Part shown: piece after piece, positions 33,480 through 46,900 of the stretch
How positions within the stretch are numbered: position 1 is the first letter of the stretch
Layout of the letters: the number at the start of each line of letters is the position of its first letter
NCBI RefSeq assembly: GCF_037975245.1
Contig: NC_092572.1
Location: 3,323,501-3,387,500 of the forward strand
From: Apostichopus japonicus
Lineage: Eukaryota; Echinodermata; Holothuroidea; Aspidochirotida; Stichopodidae
DNA: 64,000 nucleotides
Reading direction: 5' to 3'
The notes under the pieces: model-generated
Told to the model about the DNA's origin: nothing
The model's database searches: none
Seen by the model: the letters and a program-made list of their open reading frames with translations, nothing else
Made by a program: the position numbers and the translations under genes

Positions 33480-35065
33480 TATATATATATAGGCACCGGT
33501 TCTAATCCCGATGGAGACTGGAAGTTTGAATTATCAATTTATTTACTAACTTGTATGGCCAGTTTTTATTATTTAAGTTTCTAAAACAAATATTGGCCAG
33601 ATGTGGCACATATGAGCACCTTGATAGAGATAAACAGTCACTAAAGTAATTCAACCATAATAGTCATTTTTAATTCACACGGGAAGGGATGTACCCCTGC
33701 TACGGATCACCACCCCAACCCCACCCCACCCGCGCCTTAATGAATTTCACACGGAACCCCAAAACCATTAGCAAAACCTTGCGTTTAGAGCTACTTTATA
33801 GAAATCATGTTATAGCGTCAATTTGCCTCAAAAGCAGCATTTAGTGTATACGTTTTCATTTGTTTCTGTTAGGCGCAGAATTTCATTTGACCCAATATTG
33901 TAAAATTGCAAAACTCCACAACCATAAATCGGATTGTATCCAAACTTGGGATACAGTGGTGGGTGAGTAGCTGGTACATGTAGGCCTCAAGGTTGAATGG
34001 CTGTCTATATAGGCCCCATAAACGTCTGGGCGCATTTGTAGGCCGGTGGGCCCAGAATTTTATTTCCACCCCAGATACATTTTGATACACATTGTTTTGG
34101 TCCGATTTTCTGGGCCCACATTTTAGGGTTATATATTTTGGAGTCAGTTTGTTTGGGCGGAATAGTTTGGGGATCATTCAGGCGCCAATTGTATTACACT
34201 ATGTCACTAAATATGCTTTATTAACATGATAACTGATTCCTGATACCTTCCTTAATATGTTGCTGCAATAATCAATAGATAGTCATTTGGTGTGCACAAG
34301 TTCATGCATATTACCATGTATGGTTTACCACACTATGAATATGTTTAGACATCGGAACCACTAATCTTTTTCGTTTTCTTGTTCTTAGGTAAGGGGTGAC
34401 AGTCATCCCAGCGTACAATATGAAGATCGCATGATTTGCCTTCCATATTGTCCCATGACATCACAAATACGTACCAAATCTGACGTTTAAAAAGATTTAC
34501 TTTTGCCTTCGGCATCGGAACCAACTCAATGGCCCACAAGTTTGAACAAACGGCCCAAAAGATTTGCACTAGGCGAGTTAAAGGACCATTAATGCCTTAG
34601 GTGTGAGTATCCTATCGGTCTATACATGTACATTCTTCAATTTATATTAGTGAGATTTAGGTTTTCTTGGTTCTGCTCTCGAACAATTTTTCCCCCTGCA
34701 AATTGGTTGCAAGGTGGTTGCAAAGTGGTTGCAAAGTGGTTGCAAAAGTGTTAATAGATTACAAAACACTGTTGAACCTTTGAGAGTTCTTGTGTATCTA
34801 TCTACATGGTATTATTACAATGTTGTGACCATCTTAGTAGTAAGATCAAATACGAATGATGCTACATAGTTGGAGTTATTGAAGTTTCATTACCCCAATG
34901 AGGGAAAGCTTTATTCAATTAAGGTCATCAGTTTTGGCCCCAAAATATCTGAATGTTATAAATTGCATAAACAGTTAATGAAAGGATACCATGTTTTTAG
35001 AGAGAATCTGATCTTCGAAGTTATTTCGAAAAAAATTGAGCTACGATCATTTAGATGCTCCGACT
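33480..35065. other. Presumed intron of the Ig-like gene, no clear exon
   Basis: One possible exon follows the strong acceptor CTTTTTCGTTTTCTTGTTCTTAG at 34366-34388. In phase 0 it stays open for 33 codons (VRGDSHPSVQYEDRM...) to TAA at 34490. In the phase set by the Ig exon it stops after three codons. Nothing else is recognised. Confidence 0.35.
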
Positions 35066-35069
35066 GTAG

Positions 35070-35455
35070 AGGACTGTTAATGTTATGTTCAATTGGTTAA
35101 GACTTGTGATCTAAGCATTTTTAGGTTCGAGCCCTGGCCAGATCATTACGTAGTGTCTTTGGGCAAGTCATTTTATCTCCGTTGCCTTTCTTCACCATGG
35201 TGTATAAATGGGGACATGCGAGGTAACTTGTAAATAAAGTTGTTTGCGCCGGTTTGTGGCTGCACCCTATGGGAAGTCCCCGGGCTACATGTAGATGTGG
35301 TGCACTGTGGTGCCCAAGAGAAATTGATTGAATTGTGCACACTTTGGTGTGTAGGTGTGACAAGTTACCAATGACCAGGGTTAAGTTGTAAAGTCGTGTG
35401 AGAGGGCCTTGAAAAAGACCGCAAAGCTTCAACTTTAAACTTCAACTTTAATGTA
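35070..35455 (+). mobile_element. tRNA-derived SINE
   Basis: The head has an A-box-like TTGGTTAAGACT and the B box GGTTCGAGCCC (35124-35134) about 30 bp apart, as in RNA polymerase III promoters of tRNA-derived SINEs. The body follows (GGGCAAGTCATTTTATCTCC, CATGGTGTATAAATGGGGAC), and the tail is simple (CTTCAACTTTAAACTTCAAC). It does not fold as a real tRNA gene. Confidence 0.8.
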
Positions 35456-36230
35456 ACTGAAGTTTGAAGGGAACCGGCTCAGCCGTCCAGGAGGCGCTTT
35501 TGACACAAAATTCGACACGTACACGAACGCACACAGACACGCGCCCACCCCGACACACACACGATTTGAGCTCTCACTCAGTCATGGACATCTACCCTGC
35601 AGTATCCTACCATGGGTAGCCTCCGAGAGCAGCTAATCGGGAAATTAACCACTACGAATTCGTTAAAGTTATGTTCTAACTATATCGATTTATTTATTAC
35701 AAACAGGAGATGATGTCTTCGTTTCTCGCGCTGGGTATTGCAGATAATGCCAGGTGATATGTTTTCTACATACGTTTAGAGTATCTTCTCGATTTTATCG
35801 CTGATTATTAGGACAAACTTGATTTTTCTTCATATTGAGCTTATCTATATTCTTATTGTTCAGGATTTGGAAGATTGGGCATACATTGCTACGACTCAGT
35901 AGTCCGATCGACAGCGCTGGAAACGACGTGAAACTAAATCGCATTTTGGGGCCTCCGGCAAATTAGCCTTCAGCGCATCGAACCTAGCTGCGCACATCAG
36001 AAAATTGGTGCGCCATCTCTGTGCGTTGTTGGTACCTTCTTGCACTAAACCTATCGTAAAATATGCAAAAATACAGGTTAATATTATGCGCTCCTGTGTT
36101 GTTGAAGTGCTTGCGATGTGCACAACGCAAATAGAGTTTCCCGGTAACGTTTAATTACAACCGGGAGCTATTTGTCAACTAAGCATACAAGAATCCATGA
36201 TTTTGTCTAAGTAATGTTCAGCTTTATATT
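35456..36230. other. Non-coding stretch, nothing recognised
   Basis: A minus-strand frame at 35896-36123 (containing RWRTNFLMCAARFDALKANL) has protein-like composition but no clear splice signals. I do not call it. Confidence 0.4.
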
Positions 36231-36890
36231 TTTGTTCGTTTCTGTGCTGATGTCCTGCTTAAACCGAACTTCTTTTCTTTTCTTTTTTATAGTAGTGTTG
36301 TTTTGATGGTCGAGCGCGGCTTCCTAGCCCGGGTTACCTTTGCGGCTTCCCGCCTTCCTGTCTATCTGGGCCATGACTCCGCGCTACCGTGATTTTCTGG
36401 AAATCTCCCCTTGCACAAACTGGCGCGCTCAAAGTAGAAGCAGAAATTCGTGCTTGTTTGGAGACAGGACGTGTGTGTATGTGAAGAAAAGCATACTCCT
36501 AAGTAAAGAAGAAGAAAGCAGAGTGTTGCACGGTAAGGGGTAACCATATTTTTCCAAGTTGAGACTCAGGGGGCTCTGAATTCTAGGAGTACGGATACGC
36601 CAGGGTTTGGGAGTACTGTTGGATTTGGCAATTTTGGGACCGGAATTTTGGACCCAAGAGCAAGTTTAGGGAGTCGAGGAATCTAAGAGGCAGGCCTACG
36701 TAGGTGTAACGCGGGCAGTACGACTTATCGTGTGACAAGAAGAATCTAGGTGAAGGCTGTGTAAAAGTGTTGTTGACATGCTAATCATACGCTCTCCATT
36801 CCCATGTGATAGAGTGAGATTAACGAACGTCTAAGTGTATCGCAAGTGACGCACGAAGCTTCGACGGTTAACTAGGGAGTCGGTTACGCA
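36231..36890 (+). repeat. Left inverted arm
   Basis: It aligns with the reverse complement of 49000-49625 from CGTTTCTGTGCTGATGTCCTG onward, through TAGTGTTGTTTTGAT, CGTGATTTTCTGGAAATCT, GAAGAAAGCAGAGTG, AGGAGTACGGATA.GCCAGGG and GCAGGCCTACGTAG. The inner end runs into the minisatellite (CGAAGCTTCG, GTGACGCACGAAG). No clear target duplication is visible outside. Confidence 0.85.
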
Positions 36891-36899
36891 GCCGAGATG

Positions 36900-37440
36900 A
36901 GAACCAGTAATACGGTAGTTCAAGCGCAACCATTTCGAGCTACCATACTGTTCAGCGATGTTCACAGCCCAGGAAATCTTTTTTTCCATTGACGTTAGAG
37001 AATACAGAAGTCACCCCACGGATAAAAATAGCAAGAAATAAAAGGAATCGTACCAGAGCTAAGGGAAAGACAATGCCTCAGTTGGCTCATGATATCAAAC
37101 GGCTGACACGCTCTGGCTAAATTGGGGTTGCCAGTGATCTACAGGACCTCATGGCCCGCTCACTTCATCGATGCGTTGGACGAGCCCGAGACGAGGCTAG
37201 GGGTACACTAAGCACGACAGTGGACCCTAGATGAAGCAGTTCAGCATTCACTTGAACTATAGGCCTTCTATACAGTGGAGCGACAGCGGGCATTTTCCCC
37301 ATAGTAAGGCAGTGCGCAAGACGCATATTGAAGAGAATACACAGGGAGATCGGAATCACGGAGAAAAGGCCAGTGGCAACAGTGTCTCAGACTTTGGCAC
37401 ATAGGACCCGAGGCAGGCGTGCAGACAGGTTACCCGCATG
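36900..37440 (+). pseudogene. Ty3/Gypsy gag remnant, 5' and middle part
   Basis: In broken frames the plus strand reads IDVREYRSHPTDKNSKK, then LAHDIKRLTRSG, then HFIDALDEPETRLG, TLDEAVQHSLEL and YTVERQRA, and near the end ACRQVTR. The FIDAL.DPE..L and TLDEAVQHSLELEA-type motifs are diagnostic of Gypsy-type gag proteins. Several in-frame stops (for example TAA at ~37210 and TAG at ~37260) show decay. The first part is the same gag-like module found in antisense in each tandem unit. Confidence 0.75.
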
Positions 37441-37639
37441 TTATCAGCAAAAGAGATAGTATCTTCCGCCTTCTTCAAAAATATCAGTTCTTCTTGTGGA
37501 AGCTTATAAGGGGTCTTCATTGATCACTGACATATTGCGACTGTGTCTACCAAGCAAGGTACTATGAAGTCTTCTATTGTAAAATCAGAGTATATTCCAT
37601 CTCGCTTAAGTCCGTACCTACACGAATAGACAAAGATTC

Positions 37640-37905
37640 GGAGTTTCTCTATGGCTCCTGCCGGGTGTTGGCCCTCTTGCCCGACATATTGTTGTTTCCT
37701 GAACGTCATCGCTTGGCTTTGCCGGCGTTGGCTGTTTAGTAGGACAATCCTGCTTAAAGTACCCACGCTGTCTGCAATTCCAACAGCTATTAGGTGAACG
37801 TTCCTGATCTGCGTTGGGCCTTCGTCCGCCCCGATTTTTGAAAGACGGTTTGATCGCTACCATTAGCTCCTCTATTCCTTTGATCCGGGTCACCTGTCTG
37901 CACGC
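37640..37905 (-). pseudogene. Gag nucleocapsid remnant with zinc knuckle
   Basis: The minus strand encodes KACRQVTRIKGIEELM, a basic linker, and CWNCRQRGYFKQDC, a CCHC-type zinc knuckle in which the His is replaced by Tyr. This is the nucleocapsid end of gag. It begins with the same ACRQVTR sequence at which the plus-sense gag remnant ends near 37430. The gag gene is thus split between opposite strands around a centre near 37540, which points to inversion or foldback. Confidence 0.7.
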
Positions 37906-40900
37906 CTTAATCATTCATCGTCCATTTGGTAGTGCTATTTCTTCGCGTGCCGACTGTCTCCTCTCCATTCGTCACGAAGCGGAATCCATCCGCCTGTGGA
38001 ATAGTCGGAGGTCTTGGTTGCCCTTACACTATTTCTGTCCAAGGAGTGACTTTTGTATTCTCTAACGTAAAGGGGAAAGGATACACTGGGCTTTGAATAT
38101 CGCTGAACGGGTTGGTAGCTCGAAATGGTTACGCTTGACCCTCTGTATTCCTGGTTCTCTTCTCGGCTGGAGTTTTAAGGACATTGGTTGGAGGAACCAG
38201 ATCAGATCCAACTCGGATCGATGGTCAGCATATTCGTCTATCAGCAGCCACTTTTACTCTGGATTCCTATCTTCATGATTTGAGTGACCCCGCAGTTCGG
38301 ATTTTACCACTTGACTGCTTGAGAGACCATCAGTCAAAAGATACTACCACTGTTACCAAATGTAACATCTATTTGAGTCCGTCAGGATCTTTTAACTAAT
38401 GGACCTAACCCAGAGAACGCAAATCTGAATTATGACAGAATCTCACCGAAGATAAGAAAACAGAATCGTTAAATCTCTCTGACATACCTTGCTTGAGGCG
38501 TTTATTTTCAATGAGAAATTCGAGACAAACACTAATATTCAAATCATAAAATGAAGATAAAGCTGCTTAGAATTTGTGGAGTTCTTGGGTAACCGATATA
38601 AACTCTTCTTGCGTCACTTGCGTTACCTTCTGTGCGTAACCGGCGAAGCTTCGTGCGTCAATGGCGTAACACCTTATGTATAACCGGCGAAACCTCGTGC
38701 GTCACTGACGTTACACTCGGTGCGTAACCGGCGTATCACTCTTGGTGCGTCACTGTCGTTACGCTTGGTGCGTCACCGGCGTAATCCCGCCGTGCCTCAC
38801 TGCCGTAACACTAGATGCGTAAATGATTACCCTTTACCGTGCAACATTCCGCTTTCTTCGTCTTTACTTGGGCGTAGGCTACTATTCGCACACACGTAGT
38901 GTCGTATCGTAGTCTCAATTAGGGGTCCCAAACAAGCACCTGTTTCTCTTTTACTTTCAAGCGAACCAGTTGTACAATGGGAAATTTCTAGTATATCACG
39001 GTTTCAATCAAATACATCGGGCTTAATCCCCGACGTCCCGTAAAAAGTGTAACGATTCGCTCTGTTATCCGGATTATATCGTCTTAATCATTCATCGTCC
39101 ATTCGGTAGTGTGATTCCTTCGCATGCCGACTGTCTCCTCTCCATTCGTCACGAAGCGGAATCCACCGTATGTGGAATAGTTGGGGTACTGGGTTGCCCT
39201 TCCACTATTTCTGTCCGTGGGGTGACTTCTGTATTCTTTAACGTCAAGTGAACAAGGATACACTGGGCTTTGAATATCACTGAACGGTTTGTAGCTTGAA
39301 ATGGCTACTCCTGACCCTCCACATTCCTGGTTCTCATCTCGGCTGGAGCTGTAAGGACATTGGTTGGAGGAACCAGATCAGATCCAGCACTGGATCGTTG
39401 GTCAGCATATTCGTCTATCAGCAGCCACTTTTACTATGGATTCCTATCTTCATGATTTGAGTGACCCCACTGCTCGGATATTGCCACTCGACTGCTTTGA
39501 GAGTCCATCAGTCAAAAGATACTACCACTGCAACCAATTGTAACGTCTCCTTGAGTCCTTCAGGAACTTCCAACTAATGGACCTAACCCAGAGAACGCAA
39601 ATCTTAATAAGGACATAATCTCACAGAATATAAGAGAACAGAACCGTTAAATTTCCATATCATACCTTGCTTGGGGCGTTTATTTTCAATGATAAATTCA
39701 AGGCGAGCACAGAATTATAGAAGTACATGCAAAAACCATATAATATATAAATCATAAAATGAAGATAAAGCTGCTTAGAATTTGTGGGGTTCTTGCGTTT
39801 TCGACATAAACTCTTCTTGCGTCACTGGCGTTACCTTCTGTGCGTAACCGGCGAAGCTTCGTGCGTCAATGGCGTAAAACTTCATGCGTTACCGGCAAAA
39901 CCTCGGGCGTCACTTGCTTTACACTCGATACGTAACCGGCGTATGCCCTTCGTGAGTCACTGGCGTCACCTTCTGTGCGTAACCGACGAAGCTTTGTGCG
40001 CCAATAGCGTAACTCTGCATGATATAACCGGCGAAACTTCGTGCGTCACTGGCGTTGCACTCGGTGCGTAACCGGCGTAAACTCTTCGTGCATCACTGTC
40101 GTAGTCCCGTTAAAAGTGTAACGATTCGATCTGTTATCCGGATTATATCGTCTTAATCTTTCTTCGTCCATTCGGTAGTGTGATTCTTTCGCGTGTCGAC
40201 TGTCTCCTTTCTATTTGTCACGAAGCGGAATCCATCCGCCTGTGGAATAGTTGGGGTACTGGGTTGCCCTTCCACTATTTCTGTCCGTGGGGTGACTTCT
40301 GTATTCTTTAACGTCAAGTAAAAAGGATACACTGGGCTTTGAATATCGCTGAACGGGTTGGTAGCTTGAAATGGCTACGCTTGACCCTCCACATTCCTGG
40401 TTCTCATCTCGGCTGGAGCTGTAAGGATATTGGTTGGAGGAACCAGATCAGATCCAACACTGGATCGATGGTCAGCATATTCGTCTATCAGCAGCCACTT
40501 TTACTATGGATTCCTATCTTCATGATTTGACCCCAAGGTTCGGTTATTACCACTCGACTGCTTTGAGAGTCCATCAGTCAAAAGATGCTACCACTGCCAC
40601 CAATTGTAACGTCTCCTTGAGTCCGTCAGGAACTTCCAACTAATGGACCTAATCCAGAAGACGCAAATCTTACTAAGGACAGAATCTCACAGAAGATAAG
40701 AAAACAGGAACGTTCAATTTCCCTGCCATACCTTGCTTGAGGCGTTTATTTTCAACAATAAATTCGAGGCGAGCACTGACTAATTAAATGTAAAAATTAG
40801 ATAATATACAAATCATAAAATGAAGATAGAGCTGCTTAGAATTTGTGGGGTAATTGCGTAACCGATATAAACTCTTCTTGCGTCACTGGCGTTACCTTCT

Positions 40901-43900
40901 ATGCGTAACCGTCGAAGCTTCGTGCGTCAACGGCGTAACACTCAGTGTGTTCGGATATTACCAATCGACTATTTTGAGAGTCCATCAGTCAAAAGATACT
41001 ACCACTGCCACCAATTGTAACGTCTCCTTGAGTCCGTCAGGATCTTCCAACTAATGGACCTAACCCAGAGAACGCAAATTTTAATAAGGACAGAATCTCA
41101 CAGAAGATAAGAAAACAGAATCGTTAAATTTCTCTGCCATACCTTGTTTGAGACGTTTATTTTCAAAAAGAAATTCGAAGCGAACACTGACTTATAAAAT
41201 TACATGCAAAAATTAGATAATATTCTAATCATAAAATGAAGATAAAGCTGTTTAGAATTGGTGGGGTTCTTGCGTTACCGATATAAACTCTTCTTGCGTC
41301 ACTGGCGTTACCTTCTGTGCGTAACCGGAGAAGGTTTGTGCGTCCATGGCGTAACACTTCATGCGTAACCGGCGTAAGCTCTTCGTGCGTCACTTTCGTT
41401 ACACTTGGTGCGTCACCGGCGTAATCCCGCCGTGCCTCACTGCCGTAACACTAGGCGCGTCAATGATTACCCTTTACCGTGCAACATAATGCTTTCTTCG
41501 TCTTTACTTGGGCGTAGGCTACTATTCGCACACACGTAGTGTCGCATCGTCGTCTCAATTAGGAGTCCCAAACAAGCACCTGTTTCTCTTCTACTTTCAA
41601 GCGCACCAGTTGTGCAAGTGAGATTTCCAGGAAATCACGGTTTCAATCAAATACATCGGGCCTAATCCCCGAAGTCCCGTTAAGAGTGAAACGATTCGCT
41701 CTGTTATCCAGATTATATCTTCTTAATAATTCATCGTCAGTTCGATAGTGTGATTCCTTCGCGTGCACACTGTCACCTCTCCATTCGTCATGAAGCGGAA
41801 TCCATCTGCCTGAGGAATAGTCGGGGTACTGGGTTGCCCTTCCACTATTTCTGTCCGTGGGGGTGACATCTGTATTCTCTTACGTCAAGGGAAAAAGGAT
41901 ACCCTGGTCTCTGTATATCGCTGAACGGGTTGGTAGCTCGAAATGGATACGCTTGACCCTCCACATTCCTGGTTCTCATCGCGGCTGGAGTTGTAAGGAC
42001 ATTGGTTGAAGGAACCAGATCAGATCCAACACAGGATCGATGATCAGCATATTTGTCGATCAGCGGCGAAGCTTCGTGCGTCAATGGCGAAACACTTCAT
42101 GCGTTACCGGCGAAACCTCGTGCGTATCCGACGTACACTCCTCGTGCGTCACTTTCGTTACACTTGGTGCGTTAACGGCGTAAAACCCTCCGTGCTCACT
42201 GACGTAACACTAGGTGCGTAAATGATTATCCTTTACCGTGCAACACTCTGTTTTCTTCGTCTTTACTTGGGCGTAGGCTACTATTCGCACACATGTAGTG
42301 TCGCATCGTCGTCTCAATTAGGAGTCCCAAACAAACACCTGTTTTTCTTTTACTTTCAAGTGCACCAGTTGTACAAGTGGAGATTTCCAGGAAATCACGG
42401 TTTCAATCAATTACATCGGGACTTATTCCCGACGTCCCGTTAAAAGTGTAAAGATTCGCTCTGTTATTTGGATTATATCGTCTTAATCATTCATCGTCCA
42501 TTCGGTGTTCTGATTCCTTCGGATGCAGACTGTCTCCTATCCATTCGTCACGAGGCGGAATCCATCCGCATGTTGAACAGTCGAGGTACTGGGTTGCCCT
42601 TCCACTATTTCTGTCCGTGGGTTGACTTTTGTATTTTCAAACCTCAAGGGAGAAAAGATACACTGGGCTACTCTATCAGCAGCCACTTTTACTCTGGATT
42701 CCTATCTTCATGATTTGAGTGACCCCACGGTTCGGATATTACCATTTGACTGTTTTGAGAGTCTATCAGTCAAAAGATACAATCACTGCCACCAATTGTA
42801 ACGTCTCACTGATCCCGTCAGGATCTTCCAACTAATGGACCTAACCCAGAGAACGCAAATCTTTATAATGACAGAATCTCACAGAAGATAAGTAAACAGA
42901 ATCGTTAAATTTCTCTGCCATACCTTGCTTGAGGCGTTTATTTTCAATGAGAAATTCGAGGCGAGCACTGACTCATATAGATACATGAAAAATTTCGATA
43001 ATATTCAAATCATCAAACGAAGATAAAGCTGCTTAGAATTTGTGGGGTACTTGCGTAAACGACATGAACTCTTCTTGCGTCACTGGCAATACCTTCTGTG
43101 CGTAACCGTCGAAGCTTAGTGCGTCAATGGCGTAATACTTCAAGCGAAACCGGCAAAACCTCGTGCGTCACTGGCGCTACACTCAGTCCGTAACCGGCGT
43201 AAACTCTTCGTGCGTCACTTTCGTCACACTTGGTGCGTAAACGGCGTTAACACCGCGTGCCTCACTACCGTAACACTAGGTGCGTAAATGATTACCTTTT
43301 ACCGTACAACACTTTTCGTCTTTACTAGGGCGTAGGCTACTATTCGCACACACGTAGTGTCGCATCGTCGGCTCAGTTAGGAGTCTCAAACAAGCACCTG
43401 TTCCTCTTCTACTTTCAAGTGCACCAGTTGTGCAAGTGGAGATTCCAGGAAGTCACGGTTTCAATCAATTACATCGGGCCTAATCCCCGACGTCCCGTTA
43501 AAAGTGTAAAGATTCGCTCTGTTATTTGGATTATATCGTCTTAATCGTTCATCGTTCATTCGGTAGTGTGATTCCTTCGCGTGCAGACTGTCTCCTCTCC
43601 ATTCGTCACGAAGCGGAATCCATCCGCCTGTGGAATAGTCGTGGTACTGGGTTGCGCTTCTACTATTTCTTTCCGTGGGGTGACTTCTGTATTCTCTTAC
43701 GTCAAGGGAAAAAGGATACACTGGGCTTTGAATATCGCTGAACGGGTTGGAAGCTCGAAATGGTTACGCTTGACCCTCCACATTCCTGGTTCTCATCTCG
43801 ACGGAGATGTAAGGACATAGGTTGGAGGAAACAAGATCAGATCCAACACTGGATCGATGGTCAGCATATTCGTCGATCAGCAGTCACTTTTACTCTGGAT

Positions 43901-46900
43901 TCCTATCTTCATGATTTGAGTGACCCCACGGTTCGGATTTTACCACTCGACTGCTTTGAGAGTCCATCAGTCAAAAGATACTACCACTGCCACCAATTGT
44001 AAAGTCTCCTTGATTCCTCAGGATCTTCCAACTTATGGACCTAACCCAGAGAACGCAAATCTTAATAGTGACAGAATCTCACAGAAGATAAGAAAACAGA
44101 ATCGTTAAATTTTTCTTCATACGTTGCTTGGGGAGTTTATTTTCAATGAGAAATCATAAAATGTAGATAAAACTGCCTAGAATTTGTGGGGTTCGTGCGT
44201 AAACGATATAAACTCTTCTTGCGTCAATGGCGTTACCATATGTGCGTAACTGGCGAAGCTTCGTGCGTCAATGGGGTAACACTTTCTGCGTTACCGGCGA
44301 AACTTGGGTGTCACAGGCGTTACACTCGGTGCGTAACCGGCGTAAACTCTTCGTGTGTCACTTTCGTTACACTTGGTGCGTAACAGGCTCAACCCTTCGT
44401 GCCTCACTGCCGTAACACAAGGTGCGTCAATGATTAGCTTTTACCGTGCAACACTCTGCTTTCTTCGTCTTTACTTGGGCGTAGGCTACTATTCGCCCAC
44501 ACGTAGTGTCGCATCGTCGTCTCAATTAGGAGTCCCAAACAAGCACCTGTTTCTCTTCTACTTTCAAGCGCACCAGTTGTGCAAGTAGAGATTTCTAGTA
44601 TATCACGGTTTCAATCAAATACATCGGGCCTAATCCCCGACGTCCCGTTAAAATGTTAACGATTCCCTCTGTTATCCGGAATTTAACGTCTTAATCATTC
44701 ATCGTTCATTCGGTAGTGTGACTCCTTCGCGTGCCGACTGTCTCCTCTCCATTCGTCACGAAGCGGAATCCATCCGCTTGTTGAATAGTCGTGGTACTGG
44801 GTTGCCTTTCTACTATTTCTGTCCGTGGGATGACTTCTGTATGCTCTAACGTCAAGGGAAAATGATACTCTGGGCTTTGAATATCGCTGATTCGGTTGGT
44901 AGCTCGAAATGGTTACGCTTGACCCTCCACATTCCTGGTTCTCATCTCGGCTGGAGCTGTAAGGATATTGGTTGGAGGAACCAGTTCAGATCCAACACAG
45001 GATCGATGATCAGCATATTCGTCGATCAGCAGGCACTTTTACTCTGGATTCCTTTCTTCATGATTTGAGTGACCCCACTGTTCGAATTTTACCACTCGAC
45101 TGCTTTGAGAGTCCATCAGTCAAAAGATACTACCACTTCCACCAATTGTAACGTCTCCTTGAGTCCGTCAGGATCTTCCAACTAATGGACCTAACCCAGG
45201 GAACGCAAATCTTAATAAGGACAGAATCTCACAGAAGATAAGAAAACAGAATCGTTAAATTTCCCTTTCATACCTTGCTTGAGGCGTTTATTTTCAATGA
45301 GAAATTCGAGGCAAACACTGACTTATATAATTACATGCAAAAAATTCAATAATATTTCAATCATAATATGTAGATACAGCTGCTTAGAGTTTGTGGGGTT
45401 CTTGCGTAACCGATATAAAATCTTCTTGCGTCAATGGCGTTACATTCTGTGCGTAATCGGCGAAGCTTCGTGCGTCAATGGCGTAACACTTCATGCGTTA
45501 CCGGCAAAAACTCGTTCGTCACCGGCGTAAACTCTTCGTGCGTCACTGTCGTTACACTTGGTGCGTAAACGGCGTAAACCCCCCGTGCTCACTGCCGTAA
45601 CACTAGGTGCGTAAATGAGTATCCTTTACCGTGCAACACTCTGCTTTCTTCGTCTTTACTTGGGCGTAGGCTACTATTCGCACACACGTAGTGTCGCATC
45701 GTCGTCTCAATAAGGAGTCCAAAACAAGCACCTGTTTTTCTTCTACTTTCAAGCGCACCAGTTGTACAAGTAGAGATTTCCAGGAAGTCACGGTTTCAAA
45801 CAATTTTATCGGTCCTAATCCCCGACGTCCCGTTAAAAGTGTAAAGATGCACTCTGTTATCCGGATTATTTCGTCTTAATCATTCATCGTCCATTCGGTG
45901 GTCTGATTACTTCGCATGGAGACTGTCACCTCTCCATTCGTCACGGAGCAGAATCCATCCGCATGTGGAACAGTCGTGGTACTGGGTTGCCCTTCCATTA
46001 TTTCTGTCCGTGGGTTGACTTTTGTATTCTCTAACGTCAAGGAAAAAAGATACACTGGGCTACTCTATCAGCAGCCACTTTTACTCTGGATTCCTATCTT
46101 CATAATTTGAGTGACCCCACGGTTCGGATATTACCAATCGACTGTTTTGAGAGTTTATCAGTCAAAAGATACTACCCCTGCCACCAATTGTAACGTCTCC
46201 TTGATTCAGTCAGGATCTTCCACCTAATGGATCTAACCCAGAGAACACAATTCTTAATAAGGACAGAATCTCACAGAAGATAAGAAATCAGAATCGTTAA
46301 ATTTCTCTGCCAAACCTTGCTTGAGGTGTTTATTTTCAATGAGAAATTCGAGGCGAGCACTGACTTATATAGATACATGCAAAAATTAGATAATATTCAA
46401 ATCATAAAATGAAGATAAAGCTGCTTAGAATTTGTGGGGTACTTGCGTAACCGACATAAACTCTTCTTGCGTCACTGGCAATACCTTCTGTGCGTAACCG
46501 GCGAAGCTTCGTGCGTCAATGGCGTAACACTCCATGCGTTACCGGCAAAACCTCGTGCGTCACCGGCGTTACACTCGGTGCGTAACCGGCGTAAACTCTT
46601 CGTTCGTCACTGCCGTAACACTAGGTGCGTCAATGATTACCTTTTACCGTGCAACACTCTGCTTTTTCGTCTTTACTAGGGCGTAGGCTACTATTCGCAC
46701 ACACGTAGTGTCGCATCGTCGGCTCAGTTAGGAGTCTCAAACAAGCACCTGTTCCTCTTCTACTATCAAGTGCACCAGTTGTGCAAGTGGAGATTCCAGG
46801 AAGTCATGGTTTCAAACAATTTTATTGGGCCTAATCCCCGACGTCCCGTTAAAAGTGTAAAGATTCGCTCTGTTATCCGGATTATTTCGTCTTAATCGTT

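Noticed and set aside
35070-35140. tRNA gene on the plus strand
   Set aside because: B box present but no complete cloverleaf; continues as a SINE.
36340-36543. Frame shared by both inverted arms as a conserved gene
   Set aside because: The frames in the two arms diverge by indels and the start codon lies in non-conserved context. The similarity is explained by the inverted repeat itself.
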